A DNA stretch of 64,000 nt from Athripsodes cinereus (GCA_947579605.1 OX388317.1:19983384-20047383), one strand, 5' to 3'. Shown: positions 1 to 13,294, counted from the first letter of the stretch. The notes: generated by a model from the sequence alone, not told the origin. Program-made: numbers and translations.

Positions 1-59
1 AGTAGAACATAGGTATATATTGCAGCGTGCACATGCATAGGGGAAAGGGTTTTAGGAGT

Positions 60-595
60 CAGATTCTAAATTCAATGAAAGGAAGTGATTTTTTACAGCT
101 TGTCTGACAGAAGGAAAAGTTGTTATCATCCTGATTTTCGAAGGAAGATTGTTCCAACAGCGAGCACCATGAACAAGAAATAACATTGAAAGAACCTCTA
201 CACACTCGGATATCTCAGGAGTCGGAGATTCCTATTTCTCCGAATTTGCACACATCACTTTCATTTCCTCACGGGCGACCCGAAGAACAGATCAACGTAA
301 GTCGCCTCGTTGGAACAATAAACAAAAAGAAACAAAAATAGCCCATATTGGGGAAAAAATAAAATAAAAAGAAATGAACAAGAAATGTGTTGGACAGAAA
401 GTTCGTACTGTGTGCTGGTACTGCTTGAAGACGCTCTCTGTTGGATCACAAAGGTACCTTAACCATGACTCGCCAGATACTCGAATTTTATCAATTGCGC
501 ACTGATTTAACAAACAATTATGTATTTGAATACTTCGCCGCGACTGCTCGGAAATTAAAAAGTCGACTCGCAAATTCTGAAAAAGTTTGAATATG
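60..595 (-). pseudogene. Degenerate CR1/L2-like LINE C-terminal coding remnant
   Basis: In one minus-strand frame about 145-180 reads HGARCWNNLPSKIR, the same motif as YGARCWNNLPSS in the better copy at 58150..58500. The second half (about 290-595) aligns at DNA level with the upstream part of that copy but is frameshifted. The motif is typical of the C-terminal end of CR1/L2-type LINE ORF2. A low-complexity AT insertion (about 330-385) separates the two parts. Confidence 0.6.
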
Positions 596-600
596 GTTTG

Positions 601-3366
601 AGATTCACCCCCTCAGCTTGAGTTGATTCATGATAGACAGGTTGTGTTGGTTGAAGAGCTTTCTCTAAGAGATTTTTGACATGAATGAGAAGACTTTTCA
701 AGGGCTTCTATTCATTCTCAGACAAGTTACTGCTGACTCTACTGCTTGTATATTTTTTTATTATTATTTTTCTCATTGTAATAGAAAAGCCTCCAATGGA
801 TTTCCGATAAAGATACTGTCGAGAAATTAACATTATCACATACGAAAATCTTAAACTCAGCCTTATATAGAAATTTGCGTTTTAATATAAACAGCGAATT
901 TCTCTTGATGTGGTTTTAATCGTAGGTAAGTATATGTTTATCCAACATATTGTATCTACTTATCTATATCAAGTAATTGGGGTAGCCTGTTACCATTATT
1001 TGTAATGAGCATGCCAGTTGTGCTCTTTATAATAAACATAAAAAATAAGACATTAAAGATGGGTGATAGACCTCATCGCTGAATTGAATATTTTGAATGT
1101 CTTCCGAGTGATGTTTTACAAAACCCGTCTCATACAGGAAACTTAATCAATATACAGTTTGTTTGTAATTCCTTTATTATTTATAAATCCTTTACTGTTA
1201 ATTGATTATGTATAAGCAACTAAACAGAATAATACTTTTATATACTTACCCAATTTTTTTGCTATTGGCGCGATTTCTTCCAACTAACTCAAAGAATCAA
1301 ACTGAAAATCATAAAAAGACAAGAAAGGAGAATAAACTTTCAACGCAGTATAAATATTTATTCCATATTGTCAAAAACATAGTAAAATAATTTTTTTTTA
1401 TAAAAAAATACTGAAGTAAGAATAAATTTGATATTTCAAGATATATATACACAAGATCAGTGGTGTAACCAAATTTACAAATCAACTGATCCAATTGACG
1501 GATTTTATAGATTTAATAAAGCAGGAATCTGAATGGTATTATTGAATTTATTATTCGGCTTTGTGAAATCATTATTATTATTTTTTTATATATCGAGAAT
1601 TTATTATTTCCAGGCACCTGACGAAATTCTATCGGTTTTTTTTTCAACTTAAAATCAATATATTTTTGTATTGTCATTCGCGTCTATCGAAAAATGAAAT
1701 ACATTTTTCCGCAAACATTATTATATCTGTTGCTGTGAACAATTCAAGGAAAAATATATTTGCCAAACTATTTTCATTTAACGTAATTTTTTTCTGAATT
1801 CACATTCCCATTAAAATCATTATCGAGAATAAATAGAATCTGAACCAGCCATGGAAGGTATGGACAATGACAATGATTCCTCTAGGGTAAAATCCTTTAG
1901 AACCTCCTCTATGTGTAAGTGATCAGGTCGAGACTATAAGGATATGATTTTTGCGTTGTAGGAGATCTCCTGGATGAAGTCTAGCCCTAATAACATACAG
2001 AATGAACGATATGACATTTGAAAATGAAAAGGATTTTTTTCCGTGTAAACCCTTTGGAAAGCCCGGTATAGAAAAGGACTCGTCATCTTTTCTGTAAGTT
2101 TTTGAGTATCCTATCAAACAAAGGCTAGTTTTCAAAACATTCCATTTAAGACATTTAACCTCTTCAGTTCAGAGATGAGGTATGTCCCCCATCCTGAATG
2201 TCTTTACTTTAATTGAAACAAAAATGAAACTTCGATGATTATTATAATCGTGGAAATTTGATGGTATGGATAAAAGTTCATTTTTTCTCCGAAATAATTT
2301 TATGCAATCTTTGTGATTTTCAAAATAAAATTTGTACATTCTATCGAGAAAAACAAAAATAAAGCACCTTTTTTACTTGCAATAGTAACCCTTTATAGAA
2401 AATGGCGTAATGGTATGAATGAAAATAAACTACGACAATTTACTATACCTCCAAAATTTAAAACTGCCATGTATTTTAATGGCTTGGAATTGTTGTAAAT
2501 AATATTATAAAACCAGCTTGCAGTGGTTAGCACATTGATTACATTTTTGTTTTATGCATATAGTCGAATGTTTACCTTTGCGAAATGATGCCGTGATGGT
2601 ATAGATGTGTAGATATAGATGAACTAAAAAAAAAATATAAAAACATAAAAAAAATATATAAAAACATTAAAAAAAATCGTTGATTTGATTTGGTATCCGT
2701 TTGAAAACATTATATCGATTCAAAATTGAATCTGAACCTATTGATGGGGAATCGGCATATCAATTGATTTTTAACGCCAGAATTTGGCTGTATCCCAACG
2801 CTATTTTCACGCATCACACAAAGTAAGTACTTACCTTACCTTACTTGATGATTTAACAAATTATGGCTTTTCGAAAAAAATAGTCGTCGAATTTAATACA
2901 TTTTTTTTTTCGACAATAAATTCATATCGAATTCATTCGATTGGAACGATCCGCATCGCTAATCTGGTGTTAGGTATTATTAAATATTTATTTATTCTTT
3001 CGAAATGATGAAATGTTGACTTTAATTGTACGCAAACATAGGAATAAGACAAGTTGTCGCTTTAGCACATTTTTATACACAAGGGAGAGATTTTTTGATA
3101 ACTAACGTGTAATTTGATAATAAAGGGATGAATTATTAACTACAACTTATTTCCATTTGTTTTATAGACATCTCTTTATTTTATTTTACTTCTTGATATT
3201 TGGAAACCCTTAGCTACTTTTGTGACATAACATTTTTTTTATAAGTTTTAACATTCATCTCAAAAAATCATATTATCTGACCTCCTTCTTCTTACTGGAA
3301 TTGCACTTACTTATTGCCGCTAGAAGGTGTTGTGTGTCGGCTCTTCTCGTCTTTAGGTTATACGTA
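601..3366. other. AT-rich DNA without a gene
   Basis: No frame here has recognisable content. Two fragments of the dispersed repeat are visible: about 1045..1150 (AAGATGGGTGATAGACCTCA) and, in the other direction, about 2125..2215 (GATGAGGTATGTCCCCCATC). The remainder is simple AT-rich sequence with homopolymer A and T runs. Confidence 0.6.
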
Positions 3367-3444
3367 TATTTATTTATTGGTTTATTTATTTATTGGTTTA
3401 TTTATTTATTGGTTTATTTATTTATTGGTTTATTTATTTATTAC
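3367..3444. repeat. 16-bp minisatellite, about five units
   Basis: Perfect tandem copies of TTTATTTATTGGTTTA run head to tail. It lies in otherwise unremarkable AT-rich DNA. Confidence 0.9.
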
Positions 3445-4050
3445 ATAGAGACACACACAGTAGATTGACAAAACATATATGAAAAAATTAAAGAGGGAGA
3501 ATAATTTTGATCTGATCAGGCCAACCCACCAATTAGGCGTGTCGACAGCATACATATTTAAAGTATAAACCACATAATATACAAAATGGCAACAATTGGA
3601 GATGAAGAAACTCTTATGTTCCCTATAACTCAGGAAAATTCTCCGCAGGATCCTATTAGATTGTGTCAACCAGATATTTTTTGATATTATCTGACCTCCC
3701 ACTTCTCTTTATTTATGTATTTTATATTTTTTCACACCTTATTTAAACTGAGCATAAATATTATTAATTGACAATGTCATCATATTCCCATAATAATTAT
3801 AAATTCGTTGAAATTTTTTGCTTTACTTGTATTGCATTATATTTGGTTTGGTGTATGTTGTTTTAATATGGAATTATTATTCAATACATTTATATCATGT
3901 CATAACAATACTACTGTAATATTTCAATACAATAATATTCTGTAAACATGTAAAAGTTTTTGGCCATGTATTGTAAATCAAATACATAAAGAAATTTATT
4001 GTTAGGACAGAAAAATAAAATAAATTTCACTTTATTTCTTTGACTGAAAG

Positions 4051-4350
4051 ATGACAAAAAAAATTGAAAAATCTCAAATAAAGAACTATTTTACACAATG
4101 TGACATTGAAATTCTTATTCTTAAATGTCAGAAAGGCTTCTTGACTCTAGGGTGGACTCTTTATCATTATTTTGGACTGATCCTTAGGAAACTATTGATT
4201 TTCCAAAATAATGTCATTTTAACTTATTTAATGCACCCCTCCACACAAGCATTTAGTTGCTTATGGAGGGAGTATTTTAATGTGTTCAATGTTATGTTGT
4301 TTGTTATTGTAGTATCTTTGTATTATTTTTATTTTTAAAATAAAAAAAAA
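4051..4350 (+). mobile_element. LINE 3' end with CCCTCC...GGAGGG hairpin
   Basis: A hairpin at about 4226..4270 (CCCTCC...GGAGGG around CAAGCATTTAGTTGCTTATG) is shared almost exactly with 61955..62000 on the minus strand. An AAATAAAA and A-rich end follow at 4338..4352. The same 15-residue reading, QAFSCLWRE, is open in both copies. Because both are in 3'-tail context, I read it as conserved RNA structure rather than protein. Confidence 0.55.
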
Positions 4351-4352
4351 AT

Positions 4353-5190
4353 GTTAAAGTTAACGGTAACACATTCGAGGCCAGAGACGTGCTTTTTTAA
4401 TTTATTTTGTCTGCTATTGTTCTCATAAAGTTTTGGTCAAGGGCAAATGAATGAACTAACGAAATTTCATTTGGTTTTAAAGATGGCGTTTATTTCATTT
4501 CAGTTTTTTTTTATTTTCTTTTTTCAAATAACCGTTACAGATGAGTGACTTTATGAAAAAGTATTAAATAGGTTGAAAAAATACTCGTGTTCTTCATTGA
4601 AAATACAATGAAATATGTCAAATGATGCAGAAGTGTTTTAATTTGTTTCCTCTTCATTGATTGTGAATAGTATTTTTGAAACGTATAAAAAAATCGCAAT
4701 AATTTAATTGTAAAGATGAAAAAGCAATAAAATATTGCTTTCAAAATTCTTTCTTTGATATTCACTGAATTATAGACGCTTTTGAAAAATTGCTACACGA
4801 CGCACTTTGTGTTAGTTAACTATACAAATGGAATGGCCACTGGACCTATTCCATGAACAGCTGAAAAGTGACACAAAAAGCTTAAGGTACTCAAAAACTA
4901 GTTTAATATATATAAAATTAAATAAAAACCTTGGACTAAAATGATACATTTATTTCTGTAAAAAAAATCCAATGTCCTGGAATTTACAAAACTTTTCTGG
5001 AAAAACCCATAAAAAAATTACATCTTTAATACAGCGTTGACGTTTGTCACCTGTGCTATTTATTTATGTTTAAAGCATAAAGGAGGTGATCTGTATATTA
5101 ATTATTTTTAGTGTATCCTATGATTACACACTATAAATTTTTAATTATTTATTTACTTAATTAACTTATTATTTTTATTTTATTTTTTGT
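4353..5190. other. AT-rich DNA without a gene
   Basis: Low-complexity sequence. I see no coding, tRNA or transposon signature. Confidence 0.5.
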
Positions 5191-5194
5191 TTAA

Positions 5195-5330
5195 TGGGTT
5201 AGTTGGAAGATATCGCGCTTCTGCGATAAACTCGCCCATTGCACAAATTTATTTGTCTGGTTCTACAATGTTATATTTTAATAATGTTTGTTTTTTTGTG
5301 CAATAAAGATTTTTATTATTATTATTACTC
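5195..5330 (+). mobile_element. LINE 3' tail with GATATCGC hairpin and (ATT)n end
   Basis: GTTGGAAGATATCGC...GCGATAAACTCGCCC folds as a hairpin, followed by GTGCAATAAAG and an (ATT)n end at 5310..5330. The same hairpin design recurs at 57705, 32600, 62060, 58105, 51400 and 8830. It is a 3'-UTR signature of CR1/L2/Jockey-like LINEs as I know them. Confidence 0.65.
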
Positions 5331-5389
5331 CATTTGTGGGAAAAACCTTGATGGCAGAGATATGCAGATCTCTCCTCCTACTTCACCCT

Positions 5390-5500
5390 CGCCTTTATCA
5401 CATTATTTGGGGTCGGCTCTCCTAGTCCTCATCTTCCAAGTTTTCTAGTCCCCTGCATCCTCCAAACGCAGCTTTGCCTCGCTCGGGTCCCTAGCAATTG
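5390..5500 (-). pseudogene. Non-LTR retrotransposon C-terminal fragment
   Basis: A minus-strand frame ends KTWKMRTRRADPK followed by a stop, with one in-frame stop upstream. The copy at 40560..40680 on the plus strand reads DRKTWKTSTRRADPK and a stop. The pattern DRxxWxxxxRRADP is a usual LINE ORF terminus. It abuts the tail of another LINE in opposite orientation. Confidence 0.6.
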
Positions 5501-5974
5501 ACGGAAGCAGAGATATACAGATTATTAGATTTATTACATTGTGCAAATCCTCTGGATGTTTATCACATGCTGTGAATTAACTGTATACCTCATTTCTGGA
5601 GAATGTCAAGATATTACCTTTATATCATTAAAACTTTCTGATTCTTTATAAGTTCTCTCTATTCTCAGAATGTTTTCTTTTTAATTTCCTCTTCCTTTCT
5701 CTATGCTACCCCATATTGTGACTTATACCATATATCCGCAGTCCAGTTTATCAGAAGGGGGTATGTAATTTATTTCACTATCAGCTGCCGTTCGATTTAC
5801 GATTTGGAGGACAAACGTAATATCCTAAAAATGTCCTTTTACTTTCTACGTCTTGCAATCTGCCCCAAAATATTTGACGGTATTGAAAAAGTATTCTCAA
5901 TCTCTCATGTGAAACGACCGAAAGAAGGATAGAAAGAACATAAGATAGAAAATAAATAAAAGCCTACGTATACC

Positions 5975-6260
5975 TATGCCCTCACGCCGTGTCCCAAGTG
6001 GGATAGGCAGAGATAACAGAACACTATATTGATATATCCTTACGTACAATTTTCGCTTACTGCAATTTAATCCAGTTTTTCATACATGCACGCCGAATAC
6101 TTTAACTCAACACGCGGCCTTCCTCAAGAATTGGATCCTCGTGTTTAAACCACAAAGTTCGTGGGCGTCCTCGCTTTTTCACACCCCTTCATTCATATTA
6201 ATACACCCTCTTCGTCATTCTTTTATCATCCATACACTCCACATCTCCAAACAAACTTAT
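5975..6260 (-). mobile_element. Degenerate LINE 3' end
   Basis: CCCTCACGCCGTGTCCCAAG plus GGGATAGGCAGAGATAACA resembles the sequence at 33655..33890 and, less closely, the coding copy at 7919..8075. No intact frame remains. Confidence 0.4.
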
Positions 6261-6264
6261 TTAA

Positions 6265-7056
6265 CCGCATTCTATACACAGCAGTCTTGTGTTAACTTGG
6301 CAACATTATATTATTTACAATAGGTTATCCAGTAATTGGTCACAGGGTGCTATTATGGTTTAACACACGTTGCGGTATTTTGTGACGAGTCACGAGGTGT
6401 TATTCTGAGACAATTTAATAATTTTATGTATCACCGTGAAATAAAGTGTGAGTTAATTCCATAATGTGTAAGTCATCCCCGCCCCTTGAAATCTCCTCTG
6501 CGTCTCTTTGCCTCATAGATACCGAACGTCTGATGTTACAGAGTAAAGTTGAATACATGTAAGGGATAGATTGTCCCAATTTTTTTTTCATCACTATGGT
6601 ATCTATCCCAACCTATTTACACGAGACTTGTCTCTATAAGGAGGATGTTTAGATTTGAGTTTTTATAAAATAGTCTATGTATTGTTATAGGTATCTGTAT
6701 TGTTTGTTGTGTTCAGTAAAAATATCAAATTATTCATGAAATAGATAACAAAGTGATGAAAGTGACTTCAATTCTAATATTAACATAGGTATTTTTACAA
6801 AGAACTTTATATACACCGTGTAGTGTTTTTAGTTAACATTTAAGTGAATTATGACGTCACATTTTTTGTTATTGGTGCTTGTCTATTTTCATATACGTAA
6901 TACATATTGAGTTATTCGATATTGTCACATCGTATTAATGCACTAATGAAGAAAATCTAGTTTTTGCGATGCCAAAATCAGTGACTATTCAAATCTTCTG
7001 ATACGTATATGCAGACAAGTCATCTCATTATTTATTTCATTAAATTATCTTATCTA
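6265..7056. other. AT-rich DNA without a gene
   Basis: Nothing recognisable was seen on either strand. Confidence 0.5.
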
Positions 7057-7059
7057 TTA

Positions 7060-7428
7060 AGCCTCGTATTCATGGTAAACATTTGTTTAGCAACAATTGA
7101 TCAACATTGTTGATGAACGGCAAGAATGTTGCTGGAAACTTTGTTTAAATCAATATAGGTTGTCCACACGCCAGTCTGCGTTTTAAATGTTGCCCGAGGA
7201 AGTAGTTTTGCTGTGTTCTCTGTATCTGATGTATAATCCATGTTTATAAACAGTTGCAAACACGTTCACACGCGTCAACTTTTGTTGCGAAACTGATGTT
7301 TACGCTCGTCGAGAGTGAGCTTGTCAACACTGCAAAACGCAGTGTTGGCTGCAACATTTTGACAAAAACTCCGCAACGCGTTGATTCAACATTGTTGCTA
7401 AACAAATGTTTACCATGAATACGAAGCT
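7060..7428. mobile_element. PIF/Harbinger-type MITE, TTA target duplication
   Basis: A 369-bp element with terminal inverted repeats of about 38 bp (AGCCTCGTATTCATGGTAAA and the AGCTTCGTATTC counterpart; one mismatch). Exact TTA duplications lie at 7057..7059 and 7429..7431. There is no coding capacity. The 3-bp TTA duplication is characteristic of PIF/Harbinger; the superfamily is inferred from that alone. Confidence 0.85.
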
Positions 7429-7894
7429 TTATTGTTTTAGTCTGCTTGACGGGACAGCTTGTCTTATTTATTGTAAATTAATTTTATACTCATCAAGTAA
7501 TTTTTAAAGTAGCCTGGTAATAAAGTCTAAAATTTCTTAACGATATTTTCATCACTTTGTAGAATCTAACTATACATATTAGTGACGGTAGATATATGTA
7601 CGTAGTTTATGTAGAAGTACCTTCTAGTTGAAGATAACAAATGCCAATTGTTACTTTATTACGGTTCAGGTCTATTTCACGAGCTCACTATCCTATTCTG
7701 TCTATATCACCCTTACATTGTCACTGAAAAGGATGACAGTCACACCATAGATTCATCGATCGTAAAAAAATCTTCTTCTTTTACGTTCAAGCCTTCGATA
7801 ATTAATATTATTTGAAATGCCTGATTATCTAATTCTATATTTGACAATCGATTATATTTCAATATAGCTATTGACCTGAAATACTTGAATTATA

Positions 7895-8075
7895 TTATAC
7901 ATACATACATACATATCATCACGCCGCTTCCCTCGCGGGGTGGTCAGAAAGGATCGAGCGCCACTTCCTTCTATCCTTGCATACATCTTTAGCTTCCGTC
8001 ACTGTCATACAATTCCTCATGCATGCTCTCCTGTTCAATGTGCTCAACACGTGACCGTCCTGTAGGACTGAATTA
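7895..8075 (-). pseudogene. LINE ORF2 C-terminus with (TATG)n tail
   Basis: The minus strand encodes an uninterrupted end of about 36 residues: RACMRNCMTVTEAKDVCKDR, then RKWRSILSDHPAREAA and a stop at 7919..7921. It is followed by a (TATG)n tail (7898..7915). The EAKxVCKDRxKWR pattern and short-repeat tail are typical of a LINE terminus I associate with insects. It is 5' truncated. Confidence 0.75.
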
Positions 8076-8744
8076 TATTATCTTAATAATATTTAGGTTT
8101 GTGATATTTAATTTTGATTTTTCTCTTCTGTCTGTAGAACCTATGTACTTGTTGTTGTTTTAGTATTATTCTAATTAAGATGCCAAAGGCTAACGTCGTA
8201 GATATATGATAAATGTTCAGAATAATCACATTTCATTCTTTTAGCCTATTGTGCTGGGGAACTGCGTTAATCCATCTACTTCTGAGTATTGCAATATTTA
8301 GTCCATTTGTCTATAAAATGTTCATAAAACCGTGATCAAATTAAAATTCTTACAACTCTTATCTCTGAGCAAAACATCCGTAGTCGTTCGAATTTACAAA
8401 AGGAGATCAATCTCTTGACGCGACATAAGTAAGAATGGAAATGGCATATTATTTATCGGACACTTGAGGTAAAAAAAGTAAATACCTCTAATTATTATTA
8501 GAAATATGTACCATCAGTTTTTCGATCTTATATTTGTGTTAAAAAATAATCGATGGAGTGTTTTATTCCCTATCATACGTACGTAATAAATTTTTCAAGG
8601 AATTTATCATTATTACATACTAGGGGCGGTATTTTAAGGATATGTTACATTGCACAAAGTTTTCCTTTCTTTATTTTGATTATTTATACAAAAAATTTAT
8701 GTATATCTTCCTTTAAAAATACCATCATAAAAAAATAATTGATT

Positions 8745-8880
8745 AAGACTTTATTGCCAACAATATATTTTAGTATACAACCATATTATGTTTACAAAAA
8801 ATCAAGAAGGTAGGCTGGCGGCATATGCGATATCTTCCAGCCAATTCGAAATAAAATAGACAATAAATAAAAATGTATAC
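8745..8880 (-). mobile_element. LINE 3' tail with GATATCGC hairpin
   Basis: The minus strand reads CTGGAAGATATCGCATATGC, then CGCC, and ends GGCAATAAAGTCTTAATCAA. It belongs to the hairpin-tail set also seen at 5195, 57700 and 32470. Confidence 0.6.
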
Positions 8881-9124
8881 ATAAAAATAAATAAAACTAA
8901 AATAAAACTGGAAATATAATATAAAAGTAATATGTAAAAATACATACATAACATGAGAAGGAAGGGAGGAGAAATGAGGATCTGCTTGCGTAATTATTTA
9001 CAAAGAAAAAAAGCCAAAATACATATTTTGATGGAGGAAATTAAAATCATTATTACGGTTTAAGAAAGTTGTAAATATTACAAAATATGTTCTTTTTTGT
9101 GATTCGTGTAAATGAAATATAATC

Positions 9125-9210
9125 AATTCAGTGGTGAGATACACCACCAATAACGTATCTTATTTTTATTCGCACGGAGAGGCCGACCTGCATGTTTATT
9201 AAATGCAGTT
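9125..9210 (-). repeat. Dispersed (GTA)-end repeat, cut at the Gypsy insertion
   Basis: Matches the dispersed family (TCAGTGGTGAGATACACCACC, then CACGGAGAGG and TGCATGTTTATTAAATGCAG). It stops at the AGTT target duplication. The sequence beyond the Gypsy element does not continue this family, so the copy was already short or ended at this point. Confidence 0.65.
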
Positions 9211-11677
9211 TGCTACGTGAGGACGTGCAATCAAATTGCTACGTGTGTGGTTTCCATTAACCACGCTCTCACATAACAAGTAAATTATGCTTCGTCCAAC
9301 GGTCGAACACACAATTTATTACAAAAGCAAAATTAGAACAATGAACAAGGTTTCAAACTGAACTATAAGAAGCAAAATACATATTCTGTAGAGTAATACT
9401 GTTATAAATATAGGTCTATATGCTCGTAAGTAGTCTAAAGATATTAAGAAGTAAAAGGTCTATACTCGTGTTTATGTCTAGGGGTTTCTTACAAGTGTAT
9501 GGGGCCCTTTTACTTGGCTCTGGGCGAGAGAGGCCTCTGTGTCATGCTTACCCTTAAGTCCACAAGCAGTCAGGTTACCAGGAACACCTTACTCCTTCAG
9601 TATACCATTTATAACTTATTGAATAGAATCTTCATATTATATATCAAGGTAAATTTATAGGTACATCCATGTAAACAACAAAATTATATATATATATCAT
9701 GTGAAACTAAGATTATCAAAAAGTACATTAGACCTTTCCAAGAAAGTGGATATATTATTTCCATCAATGGAGCCTTTCATTTAGCTCTTGGTTGCCTTCA
9801 TAGTGAGATAATATGGTCTTCCTCCCAATGGTTGGCCAAGGATTCGAACCTTTGTTACATAACTACTCCGAGTATATACTAGGTTATTGGAAGATTATAT
9901 ACACGGAGGCGGAGATATGTACTTTAGTATTATTAAGAGTATTGAATCTACTGATGGGTATACAAAATGAATTTCAATAGAAAGATATCGGATGGTAAGT
10001 GATTTACATTTATTGTGTAAACATATACATTACATAACAATACAGTTACTTTCAAAGTAAATCTGTAGGGAATACTATTCCATACAATACGCAAAATTAT
10101 GAAAGTATTGCCATATTTGGATAGAGACAGTAAAACACACAATGGTAATTATTAAAAGACACCAACCTTGGTATTACAAATATAAATCAATACCTGGATT
10201 ATCGTGGGGTCTATAACATGAAATGGGAATCATTCATTCTTCATTCATACTCAAGATCTTATATTATTACACAAAGGAAATTAATACATAGATAGTTCAA
10301 CGATTACATGAACTTAGTCATGAATAAATTATCAATATATATACATCATATACAGTAGTAATATTGTCACTTACAGATAGACTGGCGAGCTGGATAAGAA
10401 TAACACAAAGACAAGTATGTTATTGTTGACGTATTTTGGCACTCATAGACGGGAGATGGCAGGATCATGAAAGAAACATACCCTGATGATTCTATGGCGG
10501 TCGCTGGTTATACTCTAGGACGTACAGGAGTGCGGTGATGTCAGAATCAGACAGATCCTGTCCTCTGGACGAAGAGATCGCCACTTCACAAGTGATAAGA
10601 GAAATAATTTACGTTTCAACACTATTCTCAGTGCCAAAGGAATAAGGCGTCACTATTTCCATAGTCTGTCCAAGCATATACGGGTGGTCATTTAATCACT
10701 CTCATAACAAGGGTCGTAACCAGAAAAGTTAAGAGAGGATCTTCACGTTCTCATAAGAATGAGTGTTCATTGATAAACTACTGATGCGCAATATACAGAC
10801 TCTCGCGTTGAAGATGTATTCGTTCCTTCGGAACCCATTCTTGTTTTAGTTAAATTTATAACACTGAGCAAGTATAAAGAATTGTTTAAGTGATTCTTTT
10901 ATGAATCCTAACAATGAAAAGTTGATCAGAAACAAGGGATTATCTTATTTCACACGGATATGAAAAATGGCGGCAATTGCAACAACCACGCCCAAAATCA
11001 TACAAATGCTACATCACTCAAAAAAAACTCCCAAATGTTATCTTAATATCACTTCGACAACGGAATCTATATGACTCACAGGATACTCAAGCCTGTTCAC
11101 GATATTATTTGGTTTATTGATTACTATTGATTATTAATAAGAACGGTTTTAGGGTACACTAATGTTGGCGGTAAATCCGTCCACGCGCATAACAATTGAC
11201 ACAGGTTGTTTTAAAGTACATTATTACACGGCACACAACAAGAATTATTTTTTGAACGCAGGAAGACAACAAGATTGATCATTACACTGTTATGAAGATT
11301 GCCTCTAATTATCTAACAATACTATTAACTTGTCGTAATTACTACGATGACTGTCCGCCGCGAGAACAGAGTGGGCACTCGCGCGTGTTGATTGTTCCGG
11401 GGTTGGTATCTAACTGGCGCGCCAAGCCAATCTTCGGAAGTCGTTAGACAAAAAATCCGTTGGGAAAAACCACGTGATCTACTGCTAAGTCGAATTTATT
11501 ATTGGTGATGGGTGCAACCTTCGTATGCACGAGGATACCCGAGGATTACCGACAAGGTGTAGAGAAAATATAATAATATTATTATTTATTATTGAGTGAC
11601 GACAAAGGACAACTACGAATTATTGGTATAGCAGTGGATATGAACGTATTACGCGTTGAATATTTTAATGCGTAGCA
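9211..11677 (-). repeat. 3' LTR of the Gypsy element
   Basis: This 2,467-bp repeat is the downstream LTR of the minus-strand element. A minus-strand AATAAA (the complement of 9314..9319) lies about 100 bases from its outer end and could be the polyadenylation signal. It is identical to 18460..20926 wherever compared. The plus-strand flank at 9207..9210 is one copy of the AGTT duplication. Confidence 0.95.
9840..9850 (-). promoter_or_regulatory. tRNA-type B box inside the LTR
   Basis: The minus strand reads GGTTCGAATCC, a perfect match to the pol III B-box consensus, with a partly pairing T-arm around it. The same sequence occurs in the other LTR at 19089..19099. No convincing A box sits at the usual distance, so this may be a captured tRNA fragment or chance. 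Confidence 0.35.
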
Positions 11678-11705
11678 TTCTCCGTCTGCGCCCCCTTTTT
11701 GAAAA
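11678..11705 (-). other. Polypurine tract
   Basis: On the minus strand the bases just before the 3' LTR are purine-rich: AAAAAGGGGG, then CGCAGACGGAGAA up to the LTR edge. This is where plus-strand DNA priming would start. Two pyrimidines interrupt the tract. Confidence 0.6.
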
Positions 11706-13294
11706 TTTGAAGTGAAATGACAAATTTTCAAAGAGACGTAAAGTTAAAAAAAGAAAAAAGTTGAGAACCACTGGTTATATACAAGAGATAGTACGTCCTC
11801 CTTGCTCCGCCCGTCCCGTCAAAGACACGCCCCTCTCATCCGTAAGTGACGCGACATATTATTACATATAGAAAGGGACAACACTATGAATACTACATAC
11901 ATATCAAACAACAATTAAATTTTCTTATAAATAAGCAACAATCCTATAGCCCAACATTTACTTATTTTAAACACTCGCGGTTACAGGCCATGCTAAAGGA
12001 ATTTTGGCGCACTGATATTTCCTCCAGTTAAATTTCACTTCACTCAAGTAACTCTATATTATTTATAAGACAGGGCTCCTAAGCAAACATAATTAAATAA
12101 TAACAACAATTACAACATTCAACATTCTTTATAACATTTATATAACAATTACCTTATATTAATAACATGTACAATATATCAATAAAATTTACAATATATG
12201 TGTATGAGGTTCCGTAGCTAATGGAATATATACATACTAATAATTATAATAAAATCGGATAGTCTATTTAAAGTAGAAATATCCAACGACAAGAGTAGTT
12301 GGTCTATAACCACCACGCACGCACAATGTACCGACACAAGTGTCCCGGCATCAGTAGTTCGCGGCTTTCCACAACATTAATATTACGAAGAATTTAATAT
12401 ACATACAAGTTAGAGATGTCTCATTTTATACGTGTTTACCCATCCGATATGAAAGACACTCACAATTAAATATAACATACGTCATGTACTATAGACGAAT
12501 CATATAGCAAGACATTATAAGAACAAAATAAATATTTACATATAACGATTTTCATATACATATGGTCACATAATATTCTCACGGCTTTGATCAATATACG
12601 TTTAGACTCTAATTCGCGCTCGTACATACGGATTAGGTCAGTATTTTTTTTTTTTTTTAATTACAACCACAGAGGCATTCCTCGTAGGACTCTATAACCA
12701 TAAAAATTTCAATTTAATTTTACAATATAAATGCGAACAATACAATTTACACATACGCTTGTCTCATATAATGTACAGCCAGGACGTCTACTGCTATACA
12801 TCATACGACATTCCATATATATACAATATGAGTATTAAAATTTTACAAGGGCTCCACTTACAAAACGATATCGATGTGGACACAAAGTATACACAATGAC
12901 GACAGAAGACTACAACATTTGTGGGGGGTATTATTAAAGAGAATCTCTGTCTGGGGTATTCGATATTTTTCATTCATCATACTACATACATCAACTATAA
13001 TTCCTCATTCAGGGCTCACACAGTCACACTCACATGCATACATCATACTACATACAATTGTCACCAATATCGAAAGACAGGATAGAAAATGAAGGGTTCG
13101 AGGAATTTATATTTAATCGATAATTGTCATCATTATATAATCCATGGACCTGTGTCGTTGGCGCTTGTACCTATGTCTACTCTATTGTACTTTACATTCC
13201 ATTCCTCAACAAGACGATACAACACACAATTCGCTACATATAATATTTTATTTATACTAAAATTTGCATAAGTCACAATACATAACAGGGATAT
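11700..13294 (-). other. Non-coding stretch between pol and 3' LTR
   Basis: 1.6 kb with no minus-strand frame of 60 codons or more, so there is no envelope gene and no remnant I can recognise. It contains a T12 run near 12641..12658. The short plus-strand frames here (12874..13092 and 13089..13271) have no recognisable content and lie antisense to the element. Confidence 0.6.

Noticed and set aside
3367..3444. CRISPR-like regularly spaced repeats
   Set aside because: The 16-bp units are contiguous with no spacers and the DNA is eukaryotic; a simple minisatellite.
4051..4338. 95-codon frame sharing QAFSCLWRE with 61922..62155
   Set aside because: The shared part is a palindromic 3'-UTR hairpin; the rest of the two frames has nothing in common.
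11700..13294. Envelope gene of the Gypsy element
   Set aside because: No minus-strand frame of useful length, signal peptide or membrane segment is visible between pol and the 3' LTR.
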